A stretch of 64,000 bases of DNA from Xestospongia bergquistia. Lineage: Eukaryota > Porifera > Demospongiae > Haplosclerida > Petrosiidae. Numbering within the stretch: position 1 is the stretch's first letter; the number at the start of each line of letters is the position of its first letter. Below, piece by piece: positions 38,101-50,800 of this stretch. The notes beneath the pieces are model-generated. The model ran no database searches. It saw nothing but the letters and a program-made list of their open reading frames with translations, and was not told the origin of the DNA. Location of the stretch: the NCBI GenBank assembly GCA_963965975.1, contig OZ014414.1:4439501-4503500 (forward strand). Reading direction: 5' to 3'. The translations under genes were made by a program, and so were the position numbers.

Positions 38101-41100
38101 GTCTAAAGGACTTTATGGCACTAACTAAATGAACAGCTATTAACAGTTTAGTAAGTAAGTTTGCATTGACACTCTAAAGTCATTAAGTTAAAGACTTTAG
38201 AAGGTTTAGACTATTGAGTGAATCTTACAAAATAAACTGGTCTGTCTAAAGGACTTTATGGCACTAACTAAATAAACAGCTATTAACAGTTTAGTAAGTT
38301 AGTTCGCATTAGTGCTCTAAAGTCTTTAAGTTAAAGACTTTAGAAGGTTTAGACTATTGAGAGAATTTTATAAAATAAAATGCTCAGTCTAAAGGACTCT
38401 ATGCCACTAACTAAATAAACAGGTATTAACAGTTTAGTAAGTTAGTTTGCATTAACGCTCTAAAGTCTTTAAGTTAAAGACTTTAGAAGTTTAGACTATT
38501 GAGAGAACTTTATAAAGTAAACTGCTCAATCTAAAGGACTTTATGGCACTAACTAAATAAACAGCTATTAACAGTTTAGTAAGTTAGTTTGCATTAACGC
38601 TCTAAAGTCTTCATGTTAAAGACTTTAGAAGGTTTAGACTATTGAGAGCAGTTTATAAAGTAAACTGCTCAGTCTAAAGGACTTTATGGCACTAACTGAA
38701 TAAACAGCTATTAACAGTTTAGTAAGTTAGTTTGCATTAACGCTCTAAAGTCTTAAGTTAAAGACTGTAGAAGCTTTAGACTATTGAGAGAAGTTTATAA
38801 AGTAAACTGCTCAGTCTAAGGGACTTTATGGCACTAATTAAATAAACAGATATTAACAGTTTAGTAAGTTAGTTCGCATTAACGCTCTAAAGTCTTTAAG
38901 TTAAAGACTTTAGAAGGTTTAGACTCTTGAGAGTTTATAAAGTAAACTGCTCAGTCTAAAGGACTTTATGGAACTAACTAAATAAACAGCTATTAACAGT
39001 TTAGTAAGTTAGTTTGCATTGACGCTCTAAAGTCTTTCAGTTAAAGACATTAGAAGGTTTAGACTATTGAGAGAAGTTTATAAAGTAGACTGCTCAGTCT
39101 AAAGGACTTTACGGCACTAACTAAATAAACAGCTATTAACAGTTTAGTAAGTTAGTTTGCATTAACGCTCTAAAGTCTTTAAGTTAAAGACTTTAGATTG
39201 TTTAGACTATTGAGAGAAGTTTATAAAGTAAACTGCTCAGTCTAAAGGAAGTTATGGCACTAACTAAACAAACAGCTATTAACAGTTTAGTAAGTTAGTT
39301 TGCATTAACGCTCTTAAGTCTTTAAGTTAAAGACTTTAGATAGTTTAGACTATAGAGAGAATTTTATAAAGTAAACTGCTCAGTCTAAAGGACTTTATGG
39401 CACTAACTAAATAAACAGCTATTAACAGTTTAGTAAGTTAGTTTGCATTAACGCTCTAAAGTCTTTAAGATAAACACTTTAGAAAGTTTAGACTATTGAG
39501 AGAAGTTTAAAATGTAAACTGCTCACTCTAAAGGTCTCTATGGCACTAACTAAATAAACAGCTATTAACAGTTTAGTAAGTTAGTTTGCATTAACGCTCT
39601 AAAGTCTTTAAGTTAAAGACATTAGAAGGTTTAGACTATTGAGAGAAGTTCATAAAGTAAACTGCTCAGTCTAAAGGACTTTATGGCACTAACTAAATGA
39701 ACAGCTATTAACAGTTTAGTAAGTAAGTTTGCATTGACACTCTAAAGTCATTAAGTTAAAGACTTTAGAAGGTTTAGACTATTGAGTGAATCTTACAAAA
39801 TAAACTGGTCTGTCTAAAGGACTTTATGGCACTAACTAAATAAACAGCTATTAACAGTTTAGTAAGTTAGTTTGCATTAATGCTCTAAAGTCTTTAAGTT
39901 AAGACTTTAGAAGGTTTAGACTATTGAGAGAATTTTATAAAATAAAATGCTCAGTCTAAAGGACTTTATGCCACTAACTAAATAAACAGGTATTAACAGT
40001 TTAGTAAGTTAGTTTGCATTAACACTCTAAAGTCTTTAAGTTAAAGACTTTAGAAGTTTAGACTATTGAGAGAACTTTATAAAGTAAACTGCTCAATCTA
40101 AAGGACTTTATGGCACTAACTAAATAAACAGCTATTAACAGTTTAGTAAGTTAGTTTGCATTAACGCTCTAAAGTCTTCATGTTAAAGACTTTAGAAGGA
40201 TTTAGACTATTGAGAGCAGTTTATAAAGTAAACTGCTCAGTCTAAAGGACTTTATGGCACTAACTGAATAAACAGCTATTAACAGTTTAGTAAGTTAGTT
40301 TGCATTAACGCTCTAAAGTCTTTAAGTTAAAGACTTTAGAAGCTTTAGACTATTGAGAGAAGTTTATAAAGTAAACTGCTCAGTCTAAGGGACTTTATGG
40401 CACTAATTAAATAAACAGATATTAACAGTTTAGTAAGTTAGTTTGCATTAACGCTCTAACGTCTTTAAGTTAAAGACTTTAGAAGGTTTAGACTCTGGGA
40501 GTTTATAAAGTAAACTGCTCAGTCTAAAGGACTTTATGGCACTAACTAAATAAACAGCTATTAACAGTTTACTAAGTTAGTTTGTATTGACGCTCTAAAG
40601 TCTTTAAGTTAAAGACATTAGAAGGTTTAGACTATTGAGAGAAGTTTATAAAGTAAACTGCTCAGTCTAAAGGACTTTATGGCACTAACTAAATAAACAG
40701 CTATTAACAGTTTAGTAAGTTAGTTTGCATTAACGCTCTAAAGTCTTTAAGTTAAAGACTTTAGATTGTTTAGACTATTGAGAGAAGTTTATAAAGTAAA
40801 CTGCTCAGTCTAAAGGACTTTATGGCACTAACTAAATAAACAGCTATTAACAGTTTAGTAAGTTAGTTTGCATTAACGCTCTAAAGTCTTTAAGTTAAAG
40901 ACTTTAGAAGGTTTAGACTATTGAGAGAAGTTTATAATGTAAACTGCTCAGTCTAAAGGACTCTATGGCACTAACTAAATAAACAGCTATTAACAGTTTA
41001 GTAAGTTAGTTTGCATTAACGCTCTAAAGTCTTTAAGTTAAAGACATTAGAAGGTTAGACTATTGATAGAAGTTCATAAAGTAAACTGCTCAGTCTACAG

Positions 41101-41639
41101 GACTTTATGGCACTAACTAAATGAACTGCTATTAACAGTTTAGTAAGTAAGTTTGCGTTAACACTCTAAAGTCATTAAGTTAAAGACTTTAGAAGGTTTA
41201 GACTATTGAGTGAATCTTACAAAATAAACTGCTCTGTCTAAAGGACTTTATGGCACTAACTAATTAAAAAGCTATTAACAGTTTAGTAAGTTAGTTTGCA
41301 TTAACGCTCTAAAGTCTTTAAGTTAAAGACTTTAGAATGTTTAGACTATTGAGAGAATTTTATAAAGAAAACTGCTCAGTCTAAAGGACTCTATGGCACT
41401 AACTAAATAAACAGCTATTAACAGTTTAGTAAGTTAGTTTGCATTAGCGCTATAAAGTCTTTAAGTTAAAGACTTTAGAAAGTTTAGACTATTGAGAGAA
41501 GTTTATAAAGTAAACTGCTCAGTCTAAAGGACTTTATGGCACTAACTAAATAAAAAGCTATTAACAGTTTAGTAAGTAAGTTTGCATTAACACTCTAAAG
41601 TCATTAAGTTAAAGACGTTAGAAGGTTTAGACTATTGAG

Positions 41640-44600
41640 TGAATCTTACAGAATAAACTGCTCTGTCTAAAGGACTTCAAGGCACTAACTAAATAAACAG
41701 CTAATAACAGTTTAGTAAGTTAGTTTGCATTAATGCTCTAAAGTCTTTAAGTTAAAGATTTTAGAAGGTTTAGACTATTGAGAGAAGTTTATAAAGTAAA
41801 CTGCTCAGTATAAAGGACTTTATGGCACTAAATAAATAAACAGCTATTAACAGTTTAGTAAGTTAGTTTGCATTAACACTCTAAAGTCTTTAAGTTAAAG
41901 ACTTTAGAAGTTTTAGACTATTGAGAGAACTTTATAAAGTAAACTGCTCAGTCTAAAGGACTTTATGGCACTAACTAAATAAACAGCTATTAACAGTTTA
42001 GTAAGTTAGTTTGCATTAACGCTCTAAAGTCTTTAAGTTAAAGACTTTAGAACGTTTAAATTATTGAGAGAAGTTTATAAACTAAGCTGCTCAGTCTAAA
42101 GGACTTTATGGCAATAATTAAATAAACAGCTATTAACAGTTTAGTAAGTTAGTTTGCATTAACTCTCGAAGGTCTTTAAGTTAAAGACTTTAGAAGGTTT
42201 AGACTATTGAGTGACGCTTATAAAGTAAACTGCTCAGTCTAAAGGACTTTATGGCACTAACTAAATAAACAGCTATTAACAGTTTAGTAAGTTAGTTTGC
42301 ATTAACGCTCTAAGGTCTTTAAGTTAAAGACTTTACATTGTTTAGACTATTGAGTGACGCTTATAAAGTAAACTGGTCTCTCTAAAGGACTATATGGCAC
42401 TAACTAAATAAACAGCTATTAACATTTTATTAATTTAGTTTGAATTAACGCTCTAAAGTCTTTAAGTTAAAGACTTTAGAGGGTTTAGACTATTGCGAGA
42501 AGTTTATAAAGTAAACTGCTCAGTCTAAAGGACTTTATGGCACTAAGTTAATAAACAGCTATTAACAGTTTAGTAAGTTAGCTTGCATTAACGCTCTAAA
42601 GTCTTTAACTTATTGACTTTAGAAGGTTTAGACCATTGAGAGAAGTTTATACAGTAAACAGCTCAGTCTAAAGGACTTTATGGCACTATCTAAATAAACA
42701 ACTACTAACAGTTTAGTAAGCTAGTTAGCATTAATGCCCTAAAGTCTTTAAGTTAAAGACTTTAGAAGGTTTAGACTTTTGAGAGAAGTTAGTAAAGTAA
42801 ACTCCTCAGTCTAAAGGACCTTATGGCACTAACTAAATAAACAGCTATTAACAGTTTAGTAAGTTAGTTTGCATTAACGCTCTAAAGTCTTTAAGTTAAA
42901 GACTTTAGAAGGTTTAGATTATTGAGCGAACTTTATAAAGTAACCTGCTCAGTCTAAAGGACTTTATGGCACTAACTAAATAAACAGCTATTAACAGTTT
43001 TGTAAGTTAGTTTGCTTTAACGCTCTAAAGCCTTTCAGTTAAAGACTTTAGAAGGCTTAGACTATAGAGAGAAGTTTATAAAGTAAACTGCTCATTCTAA
43101 AGGACTTTATGGCACTAACTAAATAAACAACTATTAACAGTTTAGTAAGTTAGTTTGCATTAACGCTCTAAAGTCTTTAAGTTAAAGACTTTAGACGGTT
43201 TAGACTATTGAGAGAAGTTTATAAAGTAAACTGCTCAGTCTAAAGGACTTTATGGCACTAACTAAATAAACAACTATTAACAGTTTAGTAAGTTAGTATG
43301 CATTAACGCTCTAAAGTCTTTAATTTAAAGACTTTAGAAGGTTTAGACTATTGAGAGAAGTTTATAAAGTAAACTGCTCAGTCTAAAGGACTCTATGACA
43401 CTAACTAAATAAACAGCCATTAACAGTTTAGTAAGTTAGTTTGCATTAACGCTCTAAAGTCTTTAAGTTAAAGACTTTAGAAGGTTTAGACTATTGAGTG
43501 AATCTTACAAAATAAACTGCTCTGTCTAAAGGACTTCAAGGCACTAACTAAATAAACAGCTAATAACAGTTTAGTAAGATAGTTTGCATTAATGCTCTAA
43601 AGTCTTTAAGTTAAAGATTTTAGAAGGTTTAGACTATTGACAGAAGTTTATAAAGTAAACTGCTCAGTCTAAAGGACTTTATGGCACTAACTAAATAAAC
43701 AGCTATTAACAGTTTAGTAAGTTAGTTTGCATTAACGCTCTAAAGTCTTTAAGTTAAAGACTTTAGAAGTTTTAGACTATTGAGAGAACTTTATAAAGTA
43801 AACTGCTCAGTCTAAAGGACTTTATGGCACTAACTAAATAAACAGCTATTAACAGTTTAGTAAGTTAGTTTGCATTAACGCTCTAAAGTCTTTAAGTTAA
43901 AGACTTTAGAAGGTTTAAACTATTGAGAGAAGTTTATAAAGTAAGCTGCTCAGTCTAAAGGACTTTATGGCAATAACTAAATAAACAGCTATTAACAGTT
44001 TAGTAAGTTTGTTTGCATTAACGCTCGAAGGTCTTTAAGTTAAAGACTTTAGAAGGTTTAGACTATTGAGTGACGCTTATAAAGTAAACTGCTCAGTCTA
44101 AAGGACTTTAAGGCACTAACTAAATAAACAGCAATTAACAGTTTAGTAAGTTAGTTTGCATTAACGCTCTAAGGTCTTTAAGTTAAAGACTTTACATTGT
44201 TTAGACTATTGAGTGACGCTTATAAAGTAAACTGGTCTCTCTAAAGGACTATATGGCACTAACTAAATAAACAGCTATTAACATTTTATTAATTTAGTTT
44301 GAATTAACGCTCTAAAGTCTTTAAGTTAAAGACTTTAGAGGGTTTAGACTATTGAGAGAAGTTTATAAAGTAAACTGCTCAGTCTAAAGGACTTTATGGC
44401 ACTAAGTTAATAAACAGCTATTAACAGTTTAGTAAGTTAGCTTGCATTAACGCTCTAAAGTCTTTAACTTATTGACTTTAGAAGGTTTAGACCATTAAGA
44501 GAAGTTTATACAGTAAACAGCTCAGTCTAAAGGACTTTATGGCACTATCTAAATAAACAACTACTAACAGTTTAGTAAGCTAGTTTGCATTAACGCTCTA

Positions 44601-45350
44601 AAGTCTTTAAGTTAAAGACTTTAGAAGGTTTAGACTATTGAGAGAAGTTAGTAAAGTAAACTGCTCAGTCTAAAGGACCTTATGGCACTAACTAAATAAA
44701 CAGCTATTAACAGTTTAGTAAGTTAGTTTGCATTAACGCTCTAAAGTCTTTAAGTTAAAGACTTTAGAAGGTTTAGATTATTGAGCGAACTTTATAAAGT
44801 AACCTGCTCAGTCTAAAGGACTTTATGGCAGTAACTAAATAAACAGCTATTAACAGTTTTGTAAGTTAGTTTGCTTTAACGCTCTAAAGCCTTTCAGTTA
44901 AAGACTTTAGAAGGCTTAGACTATAGAGAGAAGTTTATAAAGTAAACTGCTCAGTCTAAAGGACTTTATGGCACTAACTAAATAAACAGCTATTAACAGT
45001 TTAGTAAGTTAGTTTGCATTAACGCTCTAAGGTCTTTAAGTTAAAGACTTTAGACGGTTTAGACTATTGAGAGAAGTTTATAAAGTAAACTGCTCAGTCT
45101 AAAGGACTTTATGGCACTAACTAAATAAACAACTATTAACAGTTTAGTAAGTTAGTATGCATTAACGCTCTAAAGTCTTTAAGTTAAAGACTTTAGAAGG
45201 CTTAGACTATTGAGAGAAGTTTATAAAGAAACTGCTCAGTCTAAAGGACTCGATGACACTAAATAAATAAACAGCCATTAACAGTTTAGTAAGTTAGTTT
45301 GCATTAACGCTCTAAAGTCTTTAAGTTAAAGACTTTAGAAGGTTTAGACT
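41640..45350 (+). repeat. 13-monomer (1859-bp) tandem duplication
   Basis: Rare variants recur at exactly 13 x 143 bp: TTATAAAGTAAACTGGTCTC followed by GGACTATATGG at 42361 and 44220, and AATCTTACA(G/A)AATAAACTG with GGACTTCAAGGC at 41641 and 43500. Both copies carry the unusual AACATTTTATTAATTTAG monomer. Copies differ at scattered bases. Confidence 0.9.
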
Positions 45351-46929
45351 ATTGAGAGAAGTTTATAAAGTAAACTGCTCAGTCTAAAGGATTTTATGGC
45401 ACTAACTAAATAAACAGCTGTTAATAGTTTAGTAAGTAAGTTTGCATTAACACTCTAAAGTCATTAAGTTAAAGACTTTAGAGAGTTTAGACTATTGAGA
45501 GAAGTTTATAAAGTAAACTGCTCAGTCTAAAGGACTTTACGGCGCTAAGTTAATAAACAGCTATTAACAGTTTAGTAAGTTAGTTTGCATTAACGCTATA
45601 AAGTCTTTAAGTTAAAGACTTTAGAAGGATTAGACTATTGAGAGATGTTTATAAAGTAAACTGCTCAGTCGTAAGGACTTTATGGCACTAACTAAATAAA
45701 CAGCTATTAACAGTTTAGTAAGTTAGTTTGCATTAACGCTCTAAAGTCTTTAAGTTATTGACTTTAAAAGGGTTAGACCATTGAGAGAAGTTTATACAGT
45801 AAACAGCTCCGTCTAAAGGACTTTATGGCACTGTCTAAATAAACAACTACTAACAGTTTAGTAATTTAGTTTGCATTAACGCTCTAAAGTCTTTAAGTTA
45901 AAGACTTTAGAAGGTTTAGACTATTGAGAGAGGTTTATAAAGTAAACTGCTCAGTCTAAAGGACTCTATGGCACTAACTAAATAAACAGCTATTAACAGT
46001 TTAGTAAGTTAGTTTGCATTAACGCTCTAAAGTCTTTAAGTTAAAGACTTTAGAAGGTTTAGATTATTGAGCGAACTCTATAAAGTAACCTGCTCAGTCT
46101 AAAGGACTTTATGGTACTAACTAAATGAAGAGCTATTAACAGTTTTGTAAGTTAGTTTGCATTAACGCTCTAAAGTCTTTAAGTTAAAGACTTTAGAAGG
46201 CTTAGATTATTGAGAGAAGTTTATAAGGTAAACTGCTCAGTCTAAAGGTCTTTATGGCACTAACTAAATAAACAGCTATTAACAGTTTAGTAAGTTAGTT
46301 TGCATTAACGCTCTAAAGTCTTTAAGTTAAGACTTTAGAATGTTTCGAGTATTGAGAGAAGTTTATAAATTAAACTGCTCAGTCTAAAGGACTCTATGAC
46401 ACTAACTAAGTTAACAGCCATTGACAGTTTAGTAAGTTAGTTTGCATTAACGCTCTAAAGTCTTTAAGTTAAAGACTTTAGAATGTTTAGACTATTGAGA
46501 GAAGTTTATAAAGTAAACTACTAAGTGTAAAGGACTTTATGGCACTAACTAAATGAACAGCTATTAATAATTTAGTAAGTAAGTTTGCATTAACACTCTA
46601 AAGTCATTAAGTTAAAGACTTTAGGGTTTAGGCTATTGAGAGAAGTTTATAAAGTAAACTGCTCAGTCTAAAGGACTTTATGGCACTAAGTTAATAAACA
46701 GCTATTAACAGTTTAGTAAGTTAGTTTGCATTAACGCTCTAAAGTCTTTAAGTTAAAGACTTTAGAAGGGTTTAGACTATTGAGAGACTTTTATAAAGTA
46801 AACTGCTCAGTCGTAAGGACTTTATGGCACTAGCTAAATAAACAGCTATTTACAATTTAGTAAGTTAGTTTGCATTAACGCTCTAAAGTCTTTAACTTAA
46901 AGACTTTAGAAGGTTTAGACTATTGAGAG

Positions 46930-47800
46930 AAGTTTATAAAGTAAACAACTCAGTGTAAAGGACTCTATGACACTAACTAAATAAACAGCAATTAACACTT
47001 TAGGAAGTTAGTTTGCATTAACGCTCTAAAGTCTTTAAGTTAAAGACTTTAGAAGGTTTAGACTATTGAGAGAAGTTTATAAAGTAAACTACTAAGTGTA
47101 AAGGAGTTTATGGCACTAACTAAATGAACAGCTATTAATAGTTTAGTAAGGAAGTTTGCATTAACACTCTAAAGTCATTAAGTTAAAGACTTTAGAAGGT
47201 TCTGACTATTGAGTGAATCTTACAAAATAAACTGCTCTGTCTAAAGGACTTTATGGCACTAACTAAATAAACAGCTTTTAACAGTTTAGTAAGTTAGTTT
47301 GCATTAACGCTCTAAAGTCTTTAAGTTAAAGACTTTAGAGGGTTTATACTATTGAGAGAAGTTTATAAAGTAAACAACTCAGTGTAAAGGACTCTATGAC
47401 ACTAACTAAATAAACAGCCATTAACACTTTAGGAAGTTAATTTGCATTAACGCTCTAAAGTCTTTAAGTTAAAGACTTTAGAAGGTTTAGACTATTGAGA
47501 GAAGTTTATAAAGTAAACTACTAAGTGTAAAGGAGTTTATGGCACTAACTAAATGAACAGCTATTAATAGTTTAGTATGTAAGTTTGCATTAACACTCTA
47601 AAGTCATTAAGTTAAAGACTTTAGAAGGTTCTGACTATTGAGTGAATCTTACAAAATAAACTGCTCTGTCTAAAGGACTTTATGGCACTAACTAAATAAA
47701 CAGCTTTTAACAGTTTAGTAAGTTAGTTTGCATTAACGCTCTAAAGTCTTTAAGTTAAAGACTTTAGAGGGTTTATACTATTGAGAGAAGTTTATAAAGT
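46930..47800 (+). repeat. 3-monomer (429-bp) tandem duplication
   Basis: The rare string GTAAACAACTCAGTG occurs at 46941 and 47370 (3 x 143). The three monomers that follow match in order, including ACACTTTAGGAAGTTA and GGTTCTGACTATTG. Few differences separate the copies. Confidence 0.9.
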
Positions 47801-50800
47801 AAACTGCTCAGTCTAAAGGACTTTATGGCACTAAGTTAATAAACAGCTATTAACAGTTTAGTAAGTTAGTTTGTATTAACGCTCTAAAGTCTTTAAGTTA
47901 ATGACTTTAGAAGGTTTAGACTATTGACAGATGTTTATAAAGTAAACTGCTCAGTCGTAAGGACTTTATGGCACTAACTAAATAAACAGCTATTAACAGT
48001 TTAGTAAGTTAGTTTGCATTAACGCTCTAAAGTCTTTAACTTATTGACTTTAGAAGGTTTAGACCATTGAGAGAAGTTTATACAGTAAACAGCTCAGTCT
48101 AAAGGACTTTATGGCACTATCTAAATAAACCACTACTAAGAGTTTAGTAAGTGAGTTTGCATTAACGCTCTAAAGTCTTTAAGTTAAAGACTTTAGAAGG
48201 TTTAGACTATTGAGAGAAGTTTATAAAGTAAACTGCTCAGTCTAAAGGACCTTATGGCACTAACTAAATAAACAGGTATTAACAGTTTAGTAAGTTAGGT
48301 TGCATTAACGCTCTAAAGTCTTTAAGTTAAAGACTTTAGAAGGTTTAGATTATTGAGCGAACTTTATAAAGTAACCTGCTCAGTTTAAAGGACTTTATGG
48401 CACTAACTAAATAAAGAGCTATTAACAGTTTTGTAAGTTAGTTTGCTTTAACGATCTAAAGCCTTTAAGTTAAAGACTTTAGAAGGCTTAGACTATTGAG
48501 AGAAGTTTATAAAGTAAACTGCTCAGTCTAAAGGACTTTATGGCACTAACTAAATAAACAACTATTAACAGTTTAGTAAGTTAGTTTGCATTAACGCTCT
48601 AAAGTCTTTAAGTTAAAGACTTTAGAAGGTTTAGACTATTGAGAGAATTTTATAAAGTAAACTGCTCAGTCTAAAGGACTCTATGACACTAACTAAATAA
48701 ACAGCCATTAACAGTTTAGTAAGTTAGTTTGCATTAACGCTCTAAAGTCTTTAAGTTAAAGACTTTAGAAGGTTTAGACTATTGAGAGAAGTTTATAAAG
48801 TAAACTACTAAGTGTAAAGGACTTTATGGCACTAACTAAATGAACAGCTGTTAATAGTTTAGTAAGTAATTTTGCATTAACACTCTAAAGTCGTTAAGTT
48901 AAAGACTTTAGAGAGTTTAGAATATTGAGAGAAGTTTATAAAGTAAACTGCTCTGCCTAAAGGACTTTATGGCACTAAGTTAATAAACAGCTATTAACAG
49001 TTTAGTAAGTTAGTTTGCATTAAGGCTCTAAAGTCTTTAAGTTGAAGACCTTAGAAGGTTTAGACTATTGAGAGATGTTTATAAAGTAAACTGCTCAGTC
49101 GTAAGGACTTTATGGCACTAACTAAATAAACAGCTATTAACAGTTTAGTAAGTTAGTTTGCATTAACGCTCTAAAGTCTTTAAGTTATTGACTTTAAAAG
49201 GCTTAGACCATTGAGAGAAGTTTATACAGTAAACAGCTCAGTCTAAAGGACTTTATGGCACTATCCAAATAAACAACTACTAACAGTTTAGTAAGTTAGT
49301 TTGCATTAACGCTCTAAAGTCTTTAAGTTAAAGACTTTAGAAGGTTTAGACTATTGAGAGAGGTTTACAAAGTAAACTGCTCAGTCTAAAGGACTCTATG
49401 GCACTAACTAAATAAACAGCTATTAACAGTTTAGTAAGTTAGTTTGTATTAACGCTCTAAAGTCTTTAAGTTAAAGACTTTAGCAGGTTTAGATTATTGA
49501 GCGAACTTTATAAAGTAACCTGCTCAGTCTAAAGGACTTTATGGCACTAACTAAATAAAGAGCTATTAACAGTTTTGTAAGTTAGTTTGCTTTAACGCTC
49601 TAAAGTCTTTAAGTTAAAGACTTTAGAAGGCTTAGATTATTGAGAGAATTTTATAAGGTAAACTGCTCAGTCTAAAGGACTTTATGGCACTAACTAAATA
49701 AACAGCTATTAACAGTTTAGTAAGTTAGTTTGCATTAACGCTCTAAAGTCTTTAAGTTAAAGACTTTAGAAAGTTTAGAGTATTGAGAGAAGTTTATAAA
49801 TTAAACTGCTCAGTCTAAAGGACTCTATGACACTAACTAAATAAACAGCCATGGACAGTTTAGTAAGTTAGTTTGCATTAACGCTCTAAAGTCTTTAATT
49901 AAAAACTTTAGAAGGTTTAGACTATTGAGAGATGTTTATAAAGTAAGCTACGAAGTGTAAAGGACTTTATGGCACTAACTAAATGAACAGCTATTAATAG
50001 TTTAGTAAGTAAGTTTGCATTAACACTCTAAAGTCATTAAATTAAAGACTTTAGAGGGTTTAAGCGATTGAGAGAAGTTTATAAAGTAAACTGCTCAGTC
50101 TAAAGGACTTTATGGCACTAAGTTAATAAGCAGCTATTAACAGTTTAGTAAGTTAGTTTGCATTAACGCTCTAAAGTCTTTAAGTTAAAGACTTTAGAAG
50201 GTTTAGACTATTGAGAGACTTTTATAAAGTAAACTGCTCAGTCGTAAGGACTTTCTGGAACTAACTAAAAAAACAGCTATTAACAGTTTAGTAAGTTAGT
50301 TTGCATTAACGCTCTAAAGTCCTTAAGTTAAAGACTTTAGAAGGTTTAGACTATTGAGAGAAGTTTATAAAGTAAACAACTCAGTCTAAAGGACTCTATG
50401 ACACTAACTAAATAAACAGCCATAAACAGTTTATTAAGTTAGTTTGCATTAACGCTCTAAAGTCTTTAAGTTAAAGACTTTAGAAGGTTTAGACTATTGA
50501 GAGAAGTTTATTAAGTAAACTACTAAGTGTAAAGGAGTTTATGGCACTAACTAAATGAACAGCTATTAATAGTTTAGTAAGTAATTTTGCATTAAAACTC
50601 TAAAGTCATTAAGTTAAAGACTTTAGAAGGTTCAGACTATTGAGTGAATCTTACAAACTAAACTGCTCTGTCTAAAGGACATTATGGCACTAACTAAATA
50701 AACAGCTATTAACAGTTTAGTAAGTTAGTTTGCATTAACGCTCTAAAGTCTTTAAGTTAAAGACTTTAGAAGGTTTAGACTATTGAGAGAAGTTTAAAAA

